64,000 bases of DNA from Plantactinospora soyae (GCF_014874095.1 NZ_JADBEB010000001.1:4092001-4156000), one strand, 5' to 3'. Counted from the stretch's first letter, positions 27,111 through 38,404 are shown. Numbers and translations are program-made. Notes: generated by a model not told the origin, from the sequence alone.

Positions 27111-28328
27111 ATGGGTGAGACGCATTCGGGCCTGATCCTGCGCGGCGAGGCCAGTTCGCAGCGGGCGACGTTCCTGGAACTCTTCCTGGACCTGGTCTTC
27201 GTCTTCGCGCTCACCCGGGTCTCCCAACGGCTGATCACCGATTTCACCACCGAGCAGCGGATCCTGCTCTCCGAGGCCGGGCAGACCCTGTTGCTCTTCC
27301 TGGCGCTCTGGCTGCTCTGGGCGACGACGGCCTGGATCACCAGCACGCTGGAGCCCGACGCGTTGGCCGTACAGGTCGTCGTGGTGGTGACCGTGGTCGG
27401 CAGCATGGTGATGGCGGTCGCGCTGCCGCAAGGGTTCGGCGAGCGCGGTCTCGTCTTCGCCGGCGCGTACGTCTCGGTCCAGATCGGCCGCATTCTCATC
27501 TTCCTGCTTGCGACGCACGGCCGGGCGGATCCGACAGATCCGGCCGCCCCGCTCCGGGTGCTGTTCTGGAGCGGGCTGACCGCCGTGCCGTGGATCATCG
27601 GCGGGTTGCTCGGCGAGGGTGCGGCCCGGGGCGTGCTCTGGAGCCTCGCCGTGACGGTGGACTACATCGCCCTGACGCTGGGCTGGCCGGCGCCCCGACT
27701 GGGCCGGACCCGGTTCAGCGGCCAGACGCTCGCCGAAGAGCACCTGGCCGAGCGCTACCAGCAGTTCCTGTTGATCGCGCTCGGTGAATCGATCTTCGTC
27801 ATCGGGGTCACCTTCAGCGGTGGCGGCGGCGCCTTCACCCCCGCCCGGACCGGCGCGTTCGGGCTGGCGCTGCTGACAACGGTGCTGTTCTGGCGGATCT
27901 ACTTCTACCGGGCCGGACAGGTGCTGCCGCTGGCCATCACCCGGGCCCGGGACCCGGCCCGGCTCGGCCAGTCCGTCGCCTACACCCACCTGACCATGAT
28001 CGCCGGCATCGTGCTGACCGGGGTCGGCTACGAACTGTCCATCGCCCATCCGCTCGGGCACAACCCGCCGGCCTGGCTCTTTGCCGTTCTCGGTGGGCCC
28101 GCGCTGTTCCTGGTCGGGCGGGCCGGCTTCGAGTACCAGGTGTTCGGCCGGGTGTCCCGGTCCCGGGTGGCCGGCCTGATCCTGCTGGGCGCGGTGGTGC
28201 CGGCAATGCTGAACATGTCACCACTGACCATCGCCGGCACCGCGGCCGGGATACTGCTCGGGGTCGCGCTCCTGGATTTTCGCCGCTCGCACGGCCGGGC
28301 ACCGGAGCAGCCCGCGCCGCCGATCTGA
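27111..28328 (+). CDS. LtrA family membrane protein (low temperature requirement A)
   Basis: A protein of 405 aa with about ten to twelve membrane helices. The signature opening is TFLELFLDLVFVFALTRVSQ, followed later by HLAERYQQFLLIALGESIFV; both are hallmarks of LtrA, first described in Listeria as needed for growth in the cold. The transported or sensed substrate is unknown. The ATG at 27111 follows GGCGACGG; an upstream GTG (27003) would add a non-family N-terminus. A hairpin overlaps the stop. Confidence 0.88.
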   Translation: MGETHSGLILRGEASSQRATFLELFLDLVFVFALTRVSQRLITDFTTEQRILLSEAGQTLLLFLALWLLWATTAWITSTLEPDALAVQVVVVVTVVGSMVMAVALPQGFGERGLVFAGAYVSVQIGRILIFLLATHGRADPTDPAAPLRVLFWSGLTAVPWIIGGLLGEGAARGVLWSLAVTVDYIALTLGWPAPRLGRTRFSGQTLAEEHLAERYQQFLLIALGESIFVIGVTFSGGGGAFTPARTGAFGLALLTTVLFWRIYFYRAGQVLPLAITRARDPARLGQSVAYTHLTMIAGIVLTGVGYELSIAHPLGHNPPAWLFAVLGGPALFLVGRAGFEYQVFGRVSRSRVAGLILLGAVVPAMLNMSPLTIAGTAAGILLGVALLDFRRSHGRAPEQPAPPI

Positions 28329-28355
28329 GCCGCCGTGGAGTTCGGAAGGCGGCTC
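28325..28355. terminator. Hairpin spanning two convergent stop codons
   Basis: TGAGCCGCC (28325-28333) pairs perfectly with GGCGGCTCA (28347-28355). The arms include the ltrA stop on one strand and reach the antitoxin stop on the other. Confidence 0.7.
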
Positions 28356-28665
28356 AGGCGGCGGTCGGCTGGGCGAGCGAGGCCAGCGCCCGGCGTACGT
28401 CGGCCAGCGACACGGTCGCCGAGTCGTCCAGGTCGGCGAGCCCCGCCTCGATCCACTGCCGCATCAGCGTGGTGACCCCGATTCCCCGGGCGTCGGCGGC
28501 CGCGCGGACCCGTTCGTAGGTGTCCAACGGCAGTCGTACGGACCGACTGACCATCGGCACGTCGGTGTCCGGGGTGGGCAGCTCGACCGGCTGCGCATCG
28601 TCGATCAGGTCCGCCAGCTGGTCGTCACCGGAGTGGAACTGCTTCGTCGCGTCGTGTCGGTTCAT
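28354..28665 (-). CDS. BrnA-like antitoxin (ribbon-helix-helix type)
   Basis: A protein of 103 aa. The core SRSVRLPLDTYERVRAAADA plus GIGVTTLMRQWIEAGLAD is a ribbon-helix-helix: one beta strand (RSVRLP) and two helices that dimerise to bind an operator. An acidic N-terminal region (DDQLADLIDDAQPVELP) would bind the toxin, as in BrnA. The ATG at 28665 is chosen because GGAGG lies 8 bases upstream; a GTG at 28671 is the alternative. It is encoded downstream of the toxin, the BrnT-BrnA order. Confidence 0.7.
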   Translation of the reverse strand: MNRHDATKQFHSGDDQLADLIDDAQPVELPTPDTDVPMVSRSVRLPLDTYERVRAAADARGIGVTTLMRQWIEAGLADLDDSATVSLADVRRALASLAQPTAA

Positions 28666-28753
28666 CGTCACCGCCTCCTCCTCGTCTCCGTGGTCGATTC
28701 CGTGACCGATCTCCGTGTCCTGGTGCGCGTGGTCGGCCCACCCCGGGGCGGGC

Positions 28754-29068
28754 TCATCGCCGTCGCCCCTGGACCGCCTCCTCGTAACGCTTGGACTCGA
28801 CGTCCGTCAGGTCACGCGCGGAGAGGATGTCCCAGTCGTTGTCAACTTGATCGGCCTCGGCGAGCAGGATGGCCAGCCGACGCCCGCGTCGTGCGGTCGC
28901 GTACACGATCATCACGTCGTCGCCGAGGTGTCGGATGACCCGTCGTGCGCTGTGCAGCGCCTCCCACACCTCGCCGGGAGTGACGTCGTGGACCCTCAGG
29001 TTGCCCAGTGCCTCGTCGGTGAAGCTGAACCTGCTGCCCACGCGGGGAGCGTACCACGCACGTAACAC
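28754..29068 (-). CDS. BrnT-like toxin (putative ribonuclease)
   Basis: A protein of 104 aa. SFTDEALGNLRVHDVTPGEV corresponds to the helix where BrnT proteins have KHGVSFEEA, and the end WDILSARDLTDVESKRYEEA matches the BrnT tail (IISAR...E...Y). BrnT toxins are RelE-fold ribonucleases that block translation. The frame opens at a GTG (29068), and another GTG at 29041 (VGSRFSF) fits the family length better; neither has a clear ribosome site. It is followed after 82-88 bp by the ribbon-helix-helix gene. The toxin role is inferred from family and context. Confidence 0.65.
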   Translation of the reverse strand: MLRAWYAPRVGSRFSFTDEALGNLRVHDVTPGEVWEALHSARRVIRHLGDDVMIVYATARRGRRLAILLAEADQVDNDWDILSARDLTDVESKRYEEAVQGRRR

Positions 29069-29184
29069 GACGGGCAGTGGATAGCTGGTCGGCCGGCCTC
29101 CGGACGAAGGTGCGAGGATGGGAGCGGCGTCCCGGGACGGGAGAGTCCCGGCGACGATGGGCCAGATCCCTCTGGAGGGCCGTG

Positions 29185-29541
29185 GTGAAGCGTCAGGTGT
29201 ACCAGCCGATCCTGATCACCGACGCCTCACGAAGCCAGGACGACCAGCTACGCAGCCGCCAACGGCGCTACATCGTGATGATGTCCATCCGGGCGCTCTG
29301 CGTCGTCCTCGGTGCCATCCTGGTCGGCGCCAAGGCACCACTGCTCTGGCTCTGGTTGCCGCTCTGCGCGGTCGGCATGGTCCTGATCCCGTGGTTGGCC
29401 GTACTGCTCGCCAACGACCGGCCGCCCAAGGACAAGCATCGGATCGGCGCCCGGATGCGCCGCTCACACATCGACGAGACCCCGCCGCGCGCTCTCGCCG
29501 CCGAGGAGCGGCCGCACCGGGTCATCGACGTCGAGCCCTGA
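29185..29541 (+). CDS. DUF3099 membrane protein
   Basis: A protein of 118 aa. The conserved opening PILITDASRSQDDQLRSRQR leads into two membrane helices (RRYIVMMSIRALCVVLGAIL and WLWLPLCAVGMVLIPWLAVL) and a hydrophilic tail. It is a widespread actinobacterial family with no assigned role. GTG GTG at 29182/29185 follows GGAGGG; 29185 gives the better spacing. An upstream in-frame GTG (29077) would add an arginine-rich non-family segment. Confidence 0.85.
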   Translation: MKRQVYQPILITDASRSQDDQLRSRQRRYIVMMSIRALCVVLGAILVGAKAPLLWLWLPLCAVGMVLIPWLAVLLANDRPPKDKHRIGARMRRSHIDETPPRALAAEERPHRVIDVEP

Positions 29542-29622
29542 TCCGGGCCGAGCCGGCAGGAGAAGCCGCAGACCGGGCGGACGTCCGGTGGGCGCGGCAC
29601 GCAACCGTCAGGAGGACCAGCA

Positions 29623-30003
29623 GTGGGTGACTGGGGCAGCGGGAACTTCGACAGCGACACCGCCGCGGACCACCTGTCGATGATCACCGACCGGTTGCTG
29701 ACCGAGGTCGCCGAGGCGATGGCGGGCGACCCCGTACGGATCGAGCCGGACGAGTACTGGGGTGTCGCGGTGCCGTGCAACCTCGAACTGCTCTGCCGGT
29801 TCGCCGAACTGGGCTACGTCGGCGTGCAACTGCCGAACCCCGACCTCGCCGCCGAGTGGAAGCGGCGCTACCTGGCGGTCTGGGAAGAGAACATCGGCGA
29901 GTTCGAGTCGGCGGACTACCAGGAGCGGCGGCGGGCCGTACTGGAGGAGACGTTCGACCGGCTGATCGAGGCGTCCCGGCGCGAGACCGTGCACGCCCTC
30001 TGA
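29623..30003 (+). CDS. DUF4259 domain protein
   Basis: A protein of 126 aa opening with GDWGSGNFDSDTAADHL, the signature of DUF4259, followed by helical, acidic sequence. These proteins are common in actinobacteria, often near contact-dependent or immunity genes, but have no established reaction. The GTG start at 29623 has GGAGGACCAGCA directly upstream. Confidence 0.85.
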   Translation: MGDWGSGNFDSDTAADHLSMITDRLLTEVAEAMAGDPVRIEPDEYWGVAVPCNLELLCRFAELGYVGVQLPNPDLAAEWKRRYLAVWEENIGEFESADYQERRRAVLEETFDRLIEASRRETVHAL

Positions 30004-30043
30004 CCGGTCGTCGCGCCGGCTGACCGATCGCCTCCGGCCGCTA

Positions 30044-30135
30044 CCGATCGTCATCCGGGCCTGTTCGCGCCGGTCCGGGCGCCGATCGGCCGATCGTCAT
30101 CCGAGCCTGTTCGCCACCGGCCGGGCGCCGAGGGT
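30044..30135. repeat. 46-bp tandem duplication covering the psuK 3' end
   Basis: CCGATCGTCATCC begins both units (30044 and 30090). The units share nearly all positions over 46 bp, with a few substitutions (such as GGGCC versus GAGCC). The second unit contains the psuK stop codon (30097-30099) and last codons, so the downstream unit is a copy of the gene's end. Confidence 0.75.
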
Positions 30136-31011
30136 GGAGACCGCCGCCGCACCGAGTTCCGCCGCCCGGCCCAGCGACTCGGCCGGCCCCGCTCCGGTCA
30201 CCCAGGCCGCCAGCAGGCCGGCCGCGAACGCGTCCCCCGCGCCGGTCACGTCCCGGACCGGCACCCGGCGGGCCGCCGCGTCGACCATCCCGCCGTCCCG
30301 CTCGGCCCAGACCGAGCCGTCGGCGCCGTTCTTCACCACCGCGTGCCGGGTCACCCCGGCCAGCGTGCGGGCCTGGTCGGCCGGGGATCCCGGACCGGCC
30401 AGCACCGTCGCCTCGTCCGCGTTGGCGAGCAGCAGGTCGACATCCCGTACCCAGGCCAGGAACGCCGCCGGGCCGACCCGGCGCAGCGGCTCGGCGGAGG
30501 CCGCGTCGACGCTGGTGGTCAGCCCGCGTTCGCGCGCGACGGCCAACGCCCGCCGGCCCGCCTCCCGCGACCCGGCGTCCAACAGGGTGTACGCGGACAG
30601 GTGCAGATGGGCCGCGTCGGGTGCTTCCGCCAGCGCGGCCGCGACGTCGTCCGGAGCCAGTCGGAGGTTCGCGCCCCGCTCGGTGATCATGGTCCGTTCG
30701 CCGTCGCCGGCGAGCACTATCACCGTGCCGGTCGGGTCGTCCGGGTACCGGCGTACCGCGCACCGCACCCCCAGCCCGGTCAGCTCGGCGAGCCGGGACC
30801 GGCCGGCGTCGTCGGCGCCGACCGCCCCGACCAGGGTCACCGGATGTCCCCGCCAGGCCAGCCAGGCGGCGGTGTTGGCAGCCTGCCCGCCCCCGGTGAC
30901 CCGGATCCCGGCCGGGGTGTCCGAGCCGGCCGCGAGCGGGCCGGAGAGCATCGCGACGACGTCGGTGACGATGTCGCCGACCACGACGATCCGGGCTGAC
31001 GCCGAGGTCAT
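30097..31011 (-). CDS. psuK: PfkB-family kinase, probable pseudouridine kinase
   Basis: A protein of 304 aa of the ribokinase/PfkB fold. It has the N-terminal [11 protein letters not shown], the glycine-rich [15 protein letters not shown] and the C-terminal catalytic/anion-hole motif [14 protein letters not shown]. Substrate prediction comes from context: its start overlaps psuG by ATGA (31008-31011), and PsuK phosphorylates pseudouridine to pseudouridine 5'-phosphate for PsuG. The sequence alone would also allow another sugar or nucleoside. Confidence 0.85.
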   Translation of the reverse strand: MTSASARIVVVGDIVTDVVAMLSGPLAAGSDTPAGIRVTGGGQAANTAAWLAWRGHPVTLVGAVGADDAGRSRLAELTGLGVRCAVRRYPDDPTGTVIVLAGDGERTMITERGANLRLAPDDVAAALAEAPDAAHLHLSAYTLLDAGSREAGRRALAVARERGLTTSVDAASAEPLRRVGPAAFLAWVRDVDLLLANADEATVLAGPGSPADQARTLAGVTRHAVVKNGADGSVWAERDGGMVDAAARRVPVRDVTGAGDAFAAGLLAAWVTGAGPAESLGRAAELGAAAVSTLGARPVANRLG

Positions 31012-31958
31012 CCCCGCTCGGCAGCGGCAGCGGCAGCGGCTGCACCGGCAGCGGCGGCGACGGCGATCTGAGCCGCCAACGCCGCGTTCCGCAGGATGAT
31101 CCGGACGTTCACCGCCAGGCTCGCGCCCTCGGTGGCGGAGTGGAAGTGGGCCAGCAGGAACGGGGTGACCGCCTTGCCGGTGATCCCGTCGGCCGCCAGC
31201 CGGGCCAGCCCGTCGGCCAGGGTCCGGTCGTGCAACTCCGGATCGAGCTGCTCGTCCACCGGCAGCGGGTTGGCCACGATCACGGCGCTCGGCTGGACCC
31301 GGTGCGCGGCCCGGGCCGCCAGTACGGCGGCGGCCTGCTCCGGTGACTCGACCGACCAGTCGAGGTCGAAGCCACCGTCGGTGATGAAGAAGCCCGGGAA
31401 CCGGCGGCTGCGGTAGCCCACCACCGCCACGCCCAGGGTCTCCAGCCGTTCCAGGGTCGCGCCGACATCCAGGATCGACTTCACGCCGGCACAGACCACC
31501 GTGATCGGCGTCCGGGCCAGGGTGATCAGGTCGGCGGACTCGTCGAAGGTCTGCGCCGCCTCCCGGTGCACCCCGCCGAGCCCACCGGTGGCGAACACGC
31601 CGATTCCCGCCACCGCGGCGACCGCGCTGGTGGCGGCGACCGTCGTCGCGCCGTCGGCGCCGCTCGCGGCAGCCACCGCCAGGTCGCGTACGGAGAGCTT
31701 GGCCACCCCGTCGGTACTGGCCAAACGGGTCAACTGAGCGTCGTCGAGACCCACCACCAGTTCGCCTTCGACCATGCCGATGGTCGCCGGCACCGCCCCG
31801 TTCGCCCGTACCGTGGCTTCGATCTCCCGGGCCACCCGCAGGTTGTCGGGGCGGGGCAGCCCGTGCGAGACGATCGTGCTCTCACAGGCGACAACGGGAA
31901 GTCCGGCGCGCAGGGCCTCGGCCACCTCGGCGCCGTACCGGATCTGAAAATCGGTCAC
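31008..31958 (-). CDS. psuG: Pseudouridine-5'-phosphate glycosidase
   Basis: A protein of 316 aa. The family motifs are all present: [49 protein letters not shown] (with the Schiff-base lysine) and [10 protein letters not shown]. It splits the C-glycosidic bond of pseudouridine 5'-phosphate into uracil and ribose 5-phosphate, so with PsuK it returns tRNA/rRNA-derived pseudouridine to metabolism. The GTG start at 31958 gives [11 protein letters not shown]. The C-terminus is a poly-alanine run encoded by a (GGCAGC)n-like stretch at about 31020-31060, an unusual low-complexity tail. Confidence 0.95.
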   Translation of the reverse strand: MTDFQIRYGAEVAEALRAGLPVVACESTIVSHGLPRPDNLRVAREIEATVRANGAVPATIGMVEGELVVGLDDAQLTRLASTDGVAKLSVRDLAVAAASGADGATTVAATSAVAAVAGIGVFATGGLGGVHREAAQTFDESADLITLARTPITVVCAGVKSILDVGATLERLETLGVAVVGYRSRRFPGFFITDGGFDLDWSVESPEQAAAVLAARAAHRVQPSAVIVANPLPVDEQLDPELHDRTLADGLARLAADGITGKAVTPFLLAHFHSATEGASLAVNVRIILRNAALAAQIAVAAAAGAAAAAAAAERG

Positions 31959-32065
31959 GGCTGACCACCGTACGGGTCCCGCCGACGGGGTGTTCCGGTG
32001 GACCGTTCGGCAGTGACCTGCCAAACTTGAGCGTTGGCGGGGTCACTTAGGGAGGAATCACTGCC

Positions 32066-32284
32066 GTGAGCACAGAGGTTCTCGAGCGTCCGGAGCTGAA
32101 GGACGCGGACACCGGGCCGGAAATGTTCCACTACGTCCGGAAAGAAAGGATCGCCGAGAGTGCGGTCATGGGGACCTTCGTGATCGCACTGTGCGGCGAG
32201 ACGTTTCCGGTCACCAAGGCGGCCAAGCCGGGTTCGCCGGTCTGTCCCCGCTGCAAGGAGATCTACGACTCCATGCGTGACTGA
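32066..32284 (+). CDS. DUF3039 small zinc-ribbon-like protein
   Basis: A protein of 72 aa of the actinobacterial DUF3039 family: MFHYVRKERIAESAVMGTFV, then ALCGETFPVTK and PVCPRCKEIYDSM. Three cysteines plus the His of MFHYV could form a zinc site. Function is not known. The GTG start at 32066 has a GGGAGGA site 10 bases upstream. It is divergent from psuG and 35 bp upstream of the TRIC gene. Confidence 0.9.
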   Translation: MSTEVLERPELKDADTGPEMFHYVRKERIAESAVMGTFVIALCGETFPVTKAAKPGSPVCPRCKEIYDSMRD

Positions 32285-32319
32285 GCCGGTGCGGCGGGTC
32301 CCGCCGGCCGCGTAACACT

Positions 32320-32985
32320 GTGGTGACCGCCAGTGCCGCCCTGCTCCTCGCCGACCTGACCGGTGTCGCCATCTTCGCGGCCTCCGGTGCGTCCGCCGCG
32401 GTGGCGAAGCGGCTCGATTTGTTCGGGGTCGTCTTCGTCGGGTTCGTCGCCGCGCTCGGTGGCGGGATCTTCCGTGATCTGGTGATCGACGAGGCGCCGC
32501 CACTGGCCTTCGCCGACTGGCGGTACGCCGTGACCGCCGCGGTCACCGCTGCGGCGGTCTTCTGGCTGCATCCCCAGCTCGCCCGACTGCGTACCACCGT
32601 GCTGGTCCTCGACGCGGCCGGGCTCGCCCTGTTCACCGTCACCGGTACGCTCACCGCGCTGCACGCCGGCATGCCGCCGGTCGGTGCCTGCGTGATCGGC
32701 ATGCTCACCGGGATCGGCGGCGGGCTCGGCCGGGACCTGCTCACCGGGGAGATCCCGGTGGTGCTGCGGCGGGAGATCTACGCGGTGGCGGCGCTGGTCG
32801 GGGCGGTCGCGGTGGTCGCCCTGGACCGGGCCGGCCTGGCCGGTCCCGGGCCGCTGACCGTCGCCGCGCTGTTCGTCTTCGTGGTCCGGCTGGTGGCCCT
32901 GCGCCGCCGCTGGTCCGCGCCGGTCGCCGCCGAGCGGTCGGCGCGCGAACCCCTGCCCGACCGGTCGGGCCCGGACGAGCCGTGA
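32320..32985 (+). CDS. TRIC-type cation channel family protein (UPF0126)
   Basis: A protein of 221 aa with seven predicted membrane helices arranged as two three-helix repeats plus one. Each repeat carries the kinked glycine motif: ALGGGIFRDLVI (about residues 45-56) and GIGGGLGRDLLT (about 128-139). Prokaryotic TRIC homologues are trimeric monovalent-cation (K+) channels. GTG at 32320 is followed by another GTG. Confidence 0.88.
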   Translation: MVTASAALLLADLTGVAIFAASGASAAVAKRLDLFGVVFVGFVAALGGGIFRDLVIDEAPPLAFADWRYAVTAAVTAAAVFWLHPQLARLRTTVLVLDAAGLALFTVTGTLTALHAGMPPVGACVIGMLTGIGGGLGRDLLTGEIPVVLRREIYAVAALVGAVAVVALDRAGLAGPGPLTVAALFVFVVRLVALRRRWSAPVAAERSAREPLPDRSGPDEP

Positions 32986-33125
32986 CGGGTGTGGCGCTGG
33001 TGTCGGCTGGGTCCACCGGGGCCGGCTGGTTATGCTGACATGGCCTTCGCGCCAGCTCGACTCGATCCGGCCGCGAAGGCGTTTTTGTGTGGTCGGATAC
33101 GTGCCGTCGGAGGGGAGTGTGCTGC

Positions 33126-34847
33126 GTGGGAGCCCGGCTGCCGGCCATCGAATCGTTCCCCTCGCTGCGGGCCTGGCAGCGTAAGGCGCTGGTCGAATAC
33201 CTGCGACGCCGGTCCGACGACTTCCTGGCGGTCGCGACTCCCGGGGCCGGCAAGACGACGTTCGCGCTGCGGATCGCCGCCGAACTGCTCGCCGACGGCA
33301 CCGTCGAGGCGGTCACCGTCGTCGCTCCGACCGAGCACCTGAAGACCCAGTGGTCCGTTGCCGCGGCCCGGGTCGGCATCCAGCTCGACGCCGCGTTCCG
33401 GAACGCCGACGTGCACTCGTCGAGCGACTTCCACGGTGCGGTGGTCACCTACGCCCAGGTCGGCATCGCACCACAGGTACACCGGCGCCGGACGATGACC
33501 CGACGCACCCTGGTGATCCTGGACGAGATCCACCACGCCGGGGACTCCCGGTCCTGGGGTGACGGGGTCAAGGCGGCCTTCGAGCCCGCCGTACGCCGCC
33601 TGATGCTGACCGGTACGCCGTTTCGGTCCGACGACAATCCGATCCCCTTCGTGAACTACGAGCGGGGCGGCGACGGCCTCCAACGGTCCCGCGCCGACTC
33701 CGTGTACGGCTACTCCGACGCCCTGAACGAGGGCGTGGTCCGCCCGGTGATCTTCCTGGCGTACTCGGGGGAGACCCGGTGGCGGACCAGTGCCGGCGAC
33801 GAACTGGCCGCCCGGCTGGGCGAGCCGATGACCCAGGACCTGATCGCCCAGGCCTGGCGTACCGCCCTCGATCCGGCCGGCGACTGGATGCCGCAGGTGC
33901 TGCGGGCCGCCGACGCGCGGTTGGGCGTGCTCCGGGCGGGCGGGGTGTCCGACGCCGCGGGTCTGGTGATCGCCACCGACCAACAGACCGCCCGGGCGTA
34001 CGCCCGGCTGATCGAGCGGCTGACCGGCGAGCGGGCGGTGGTGGTGCTCTCCGACGACCAGGGCTCCTCGGCCCGGATCGCGGCATTCGCCGAATCGGAC
34101 CAGCGCTGGATGGTCGCGGTGCGGATGGTCTCCGAGGGCGTCGACATCCCCCGGCTGGCGGTCGGCGTCTACGCGACCAGTGCCTCCACCCCGCTGTTCT
34201 TCGCCCAGGCGATCGGCCGGTTCGTCCGGGCCCGCCGGCCCGGGGAGACCGCCTCGGTCTTCCTGCCCAGCGTGCCGCACCTGCTCGGGCTGGCCAGCGA
34301 GATGGAGGCCGAGCGGGACCACGTGCTCGGCGCGCCGAAGCGGGGCGACGGGCTGGACGACGAGTTGCTGGAGCGCGCCCAGCGTTCCGAGCAGGCGAGC
34401 GGGGAGTTGGAGAAGCGGTTCGAGGCGCTGTCCGCGACCGCCGAGCTGGACCAGGTGATCTTCGACGGCGCCTCCTTCGGCACCGCCGCCCAGGCCGGTA
34501 CGCCGGAAGAGGAGGAGTACCTCGGCCTGCCGGGACTGCTCACCGCGGACCAGGTCTCGGTGCTGCTCAACAAGCGTCAGGCGGACCAGTTGGCCGCACA
34601 GCGGCGTCGGCAGGCCGGTGAACCGGCGCCGGCGCCCCGGACCGCCAGCGCGCCGCTGAGCGCGGCGGAACGGCGGGTCTCGTTGCGCCGCCAGCTCAAC
34701 GCGTTGGTGGCGGCGCACCATCACCGTACGGGGCTGCCGCACGGCAAGATCCATGCGGAGCTGCGTCGCCGGTGCGGTGGGCCGCCCAGTGCACAGGCGA
34801 CCATCGAGCAGCTCGAGGAGCGGATCGCCACCGTACAGACACTGTGA
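33126..34847 (+). CDS. DEAD/DEAH-box helicase (superfamily 2)
   Basis: A protein of 573 aa. RecA domain 1 contains the Q-like FPSLRAWQRKAL, Walker A ATPGAGKTTFAL (about residues 36-47), DEIHHAGD (about 133) and LTGTPFRSD. Domain 2 has MVSEGVDIPRL and motif VI QAIGRFVRARR (about 362-372). A charged C-terminal region (about 420-573) is specific to the actinobacterial orthologues. It couples ATP hydrolysis to nucleic-acid unwinding; DNA versus RNA preference is unknown. The GTG at 33126 has GGAGGGGAG about 10 bases upstream, better spaced than the GTG at 33117. Confidence 0.9.
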   Translation: MGARLPAIESFPSLRAWQRKALVEYLRRRSDDFLAVATPGAGKTTFALRIAAELLADGTVEAVTVVAPTEHLKTQWSVAAARVGIQLDAAFRNADVHSSSDFHGAVVTYAQVGIAPQVHRRRTMTRRTLVILDEIHHAGDSRSWGDGVKAAFEPAVRRLMLTGTPFRSDDNPIPFVNYERGGDGLQRSRADSVYGYSDALNEGVVRPVIFLAYSGETRWRTSAGDELAARLGEPMTQDLIAQAWRTALDPAGDWMPQVLRAADARLGVLRAGGVSDAAGLVIATDQQTARAYARLIERLTGERAVVVLSDDQGSSARIAAFAESDQRWMVAVRMVSEGVDIPRLAVGVYATSASTPLFFAQAIGRFVRARRPGETASVFLPSVPHLLGLASEMEAERDHVLGAPKRGDGLDDELLERAQRSEQASGELEKRFEALSATAELDQVIFDGASFGTAAQAGTPEEEEYLGLPGLLTADQVSVLLNKRQADQLAAQRRRQAGEPAPAPRTASAPLSAAERRVSLRRQLNALVAAHHHRTGLPHGKIHAELRRRCGGPPSAQATIEQLEERIATVQTL

Positions 34848-35082
34848 TCCGGCGGCCCGTTGCTGGCCGAACGGCACCACGGACGGGCTTACGGAACGGC
34901 GCGACCGTACGGCGCACGGCGGGACGACCGGGATGGCCGGGATGGCCGGGGCCGAAGGCGCACCCCTGCCGGTGGAGCCCGCACGGGGCCCACCCGACGC
35001 ACCCGCTCCGGTACGCCGATCCGGAATAGAGGACCGGAGGTGCCCTTTCGGAACACCTCCGGCCAGCTATGTCCTGTCTTGG

Positions 35083-35316
35083 TCAGTTCGCCATCAAATC
35101 GGCGCCACGCCAACTAAATTCCGGGTCAGCCGCGTACCGCACCGTGATCTTCACCAGATCCTCGGCGTACTTGTTCGCGTGATGTCCACAGAACACCAGT
35201 TCGCTCCCACCCGCGAGGGTGATCCGGAGCTTGCCGGCTGCGTTACAGCGGTCGCACCGTTCATCGGCGGCTGGGGGAGCCACCGTCTCGGGCGGCGGCG
35301 TGAGGGTCGGGGTCAT
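35083..35316 (-). CDS. DUF7455 zinc-ribbon protein
   Basis: A protein of 77 aa: RCDRCNAAGKLRITLAGG followed by LVFCGHHANKYAEDL, a CxxC...CxHH zinc site typical of DUF7455. These small proteins are often encoded beside principal sigma-factor genes in actinobacteria, as here, and a role in transcription has been guessed but not shown. The ATG at 35316 has an AGGAGG site 8 bases upstream. Confidence 0.85.
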   Translation of the reverse strand: MTPTLTPPPETVAPPAADERCDRCNAAGKLRITLAGGSELVFCGHHANKYAEDLVKITVRYAADPEFSWRGADLMAN

Positions 35317-35561
35317 CGCCTGTCCTCCTGCGGTCGTCACCGATGAACTCTCTCTTCGGTCATTGCTCACCTATCGTGCAACACCCTTGTGGGGTGTGGC
35401 CTTCCCAGTGTGCCCCCGGGGGACCGATGTCACACGTGGTAGAGACAGTGTGCCGTGCCACCAGGGTGCCACGTCAACGATCACTCGTGGGGAACCGACC
35501 GATCACCATGCACCGTTGTACGTCTGGTGATCAGACCGACACGTCCGGTTGACTTTTGTGA
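35317..35561. other. 245-bp spacer downstream of sigA
   Basis: Contains a short hairpin ACACCC-TTGTG-GGGTGT (35381-35397) and a repeated GTGCCACG/GTGCCGTGCCACC word near 35450-35475. It should hold the promoter of the DUF7455 gene and the 3' end of the sigA transcript, both on the minus strand. I see no gene in it. Confidence 0.4.
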
Positions 35562-37202
<1,641 letters not shown>

Positions 37203-37490
37203 GAATGACCTTCCGGAGGCGATGAGCGGGCACGGCCGGGGTCGGCCGGCGCAGCGCGATGCGTCGTGCCGGGCCGATGTGGTTGAGGAACCCCCGTGTC
37301 CCGGGCCGGCCGGTGCTCGGCGGTCCGTGGCGCGTGGGCAGGGGTGAATTGTAACGCCGTCTGCGGCGATCATCCCGCGCCGCACGCCGGAGACGCGGTC
37401 CGGGGCTACCGACTCGATGCGCGTGTGGACTTTGTAAGGATGATACTCGCGCCGGGCACGGGACGTCACAGGCGTGCGGAAGGGGACGTC

Positions 37491-38315
37491 ATGGACGGCA
37501 CGAGACCGGCCGGGGACGAATTACTGAAGATCGCTGTCGAGGTCGCGCGGCAGGCGGCCGAGACCGCCCGCCGGATGCGTGCGGACGGGGTGTCCGGGGT
37601 TACCACCAAGAGCACGGCGACCGACGTGGTCACCGCGGCCGACCGCGCGGTGGAACGCGAGGCGGTCGCGACCCTGCGGGCGGCCCGGCCCGGGGACGCC
37701 GTCCTGGGGGAGGAGTACGGCGGTGCCGACGGCACCGGGCCGACCGGCGGTGCCGGCGTGCGGTGGATCCTGGATCCGATCGACGGCACCGTGAACTACC
37801 TGTACGGACTGCCGCACTACGCCGTCTCGCTGGCGGCCGAGGTCGACGGAGAAGTGGTTGCCGGGGTGGTCCGCAACGCGGTCACCGGCGACGAGTGGAC
37901 CGCCATCCGGGGCGGCGGTGCCTACCGGGCCGGTCAGCGGTTGCGGTCCTCGACCGAGACGGACCTCGGCAAGGCGCTGGTGGCCACCGGTTTCGGCTAC
38001 GACCCGGCGCGCCGGGCCCACCAGGCCGGCGTGCTGGCCGAGCTGATTCCGCACATCCGGGACATCCGCCGGTTCGGTGTCGCGTCGATAGACCTGTGCC
38101 TGGCCGCCGAGGGATCGGTCGACGCGTACTACGAGAAGGGCCTCAACCTCTGGGACCACGCGGCCGGTGGGTTGATCGCCACCGAGTCCGGGCTCCTGGT
38201 CGACGGGCTGGCCGGGGCCGGTCCCGGGCCGGATCTGGTGATCGCCGCGCCGCCGGCGTTGTTCGGCCCGCTGCACGACCACCTGGACCGGCTCGACGCC
38301 GCCGGCGGCCCGTAG
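37491..38315 (+). CDS. suhB: Inositol monophosphatase family protein (SuhB-like)
   Basis: A protein of 274 aa with the Li+-sensitive phosphatase fold. Metal ligands are in AVLGEEYGG (Glu), [12 protein letters not shown] (Asp, Asp) and NLWDHAAGG (Asp). It hydrolyses inositol 1-phosphate or related sugar phosphates; in actinobacteria inositol feeds mycothiol and phosphatidylinositol. The ATG at 37491 follows GGAAGGGGACGTC. It is divergent from sigA and convergent with cei, as in mycobacteria, but without the ppgK gene that lies between them in M. tuberculosis (from memory). Confidence 0.9.
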   Translation: MDGTRPAGDELLKIAVEVARQAAETARRMRADGVSGVTTKSTATDVVTAADRAVEREAVATLRAARPGDAVLGEEYGGADGTGPTGGAGVRWILDPIDGTVNYLYGLPHYAVSLAAEVDGEVVAGVVRNAVTGDEWTAIRGGGAYRAGQRLRSSTETDLGKALVATGFGYDPARRAHQAGVLAELIPHIRDIRRFGVASIDLCLAAEGSVDAYYEKGLNLWDHAAGGLIATESGLLVDGLAGAGPGPDLVIAAPPALFGPLHDHLDRLDAAGGP

Positions 38316-38404
38316 ACCCGGCCAAGCGTTCCGGGGCCGGCGAGGTTCCGGCCGTCGGGCCGGCGGAGCCATCGGCTACCGCCCGCCGACCCGACCACGC
38401 CGGC

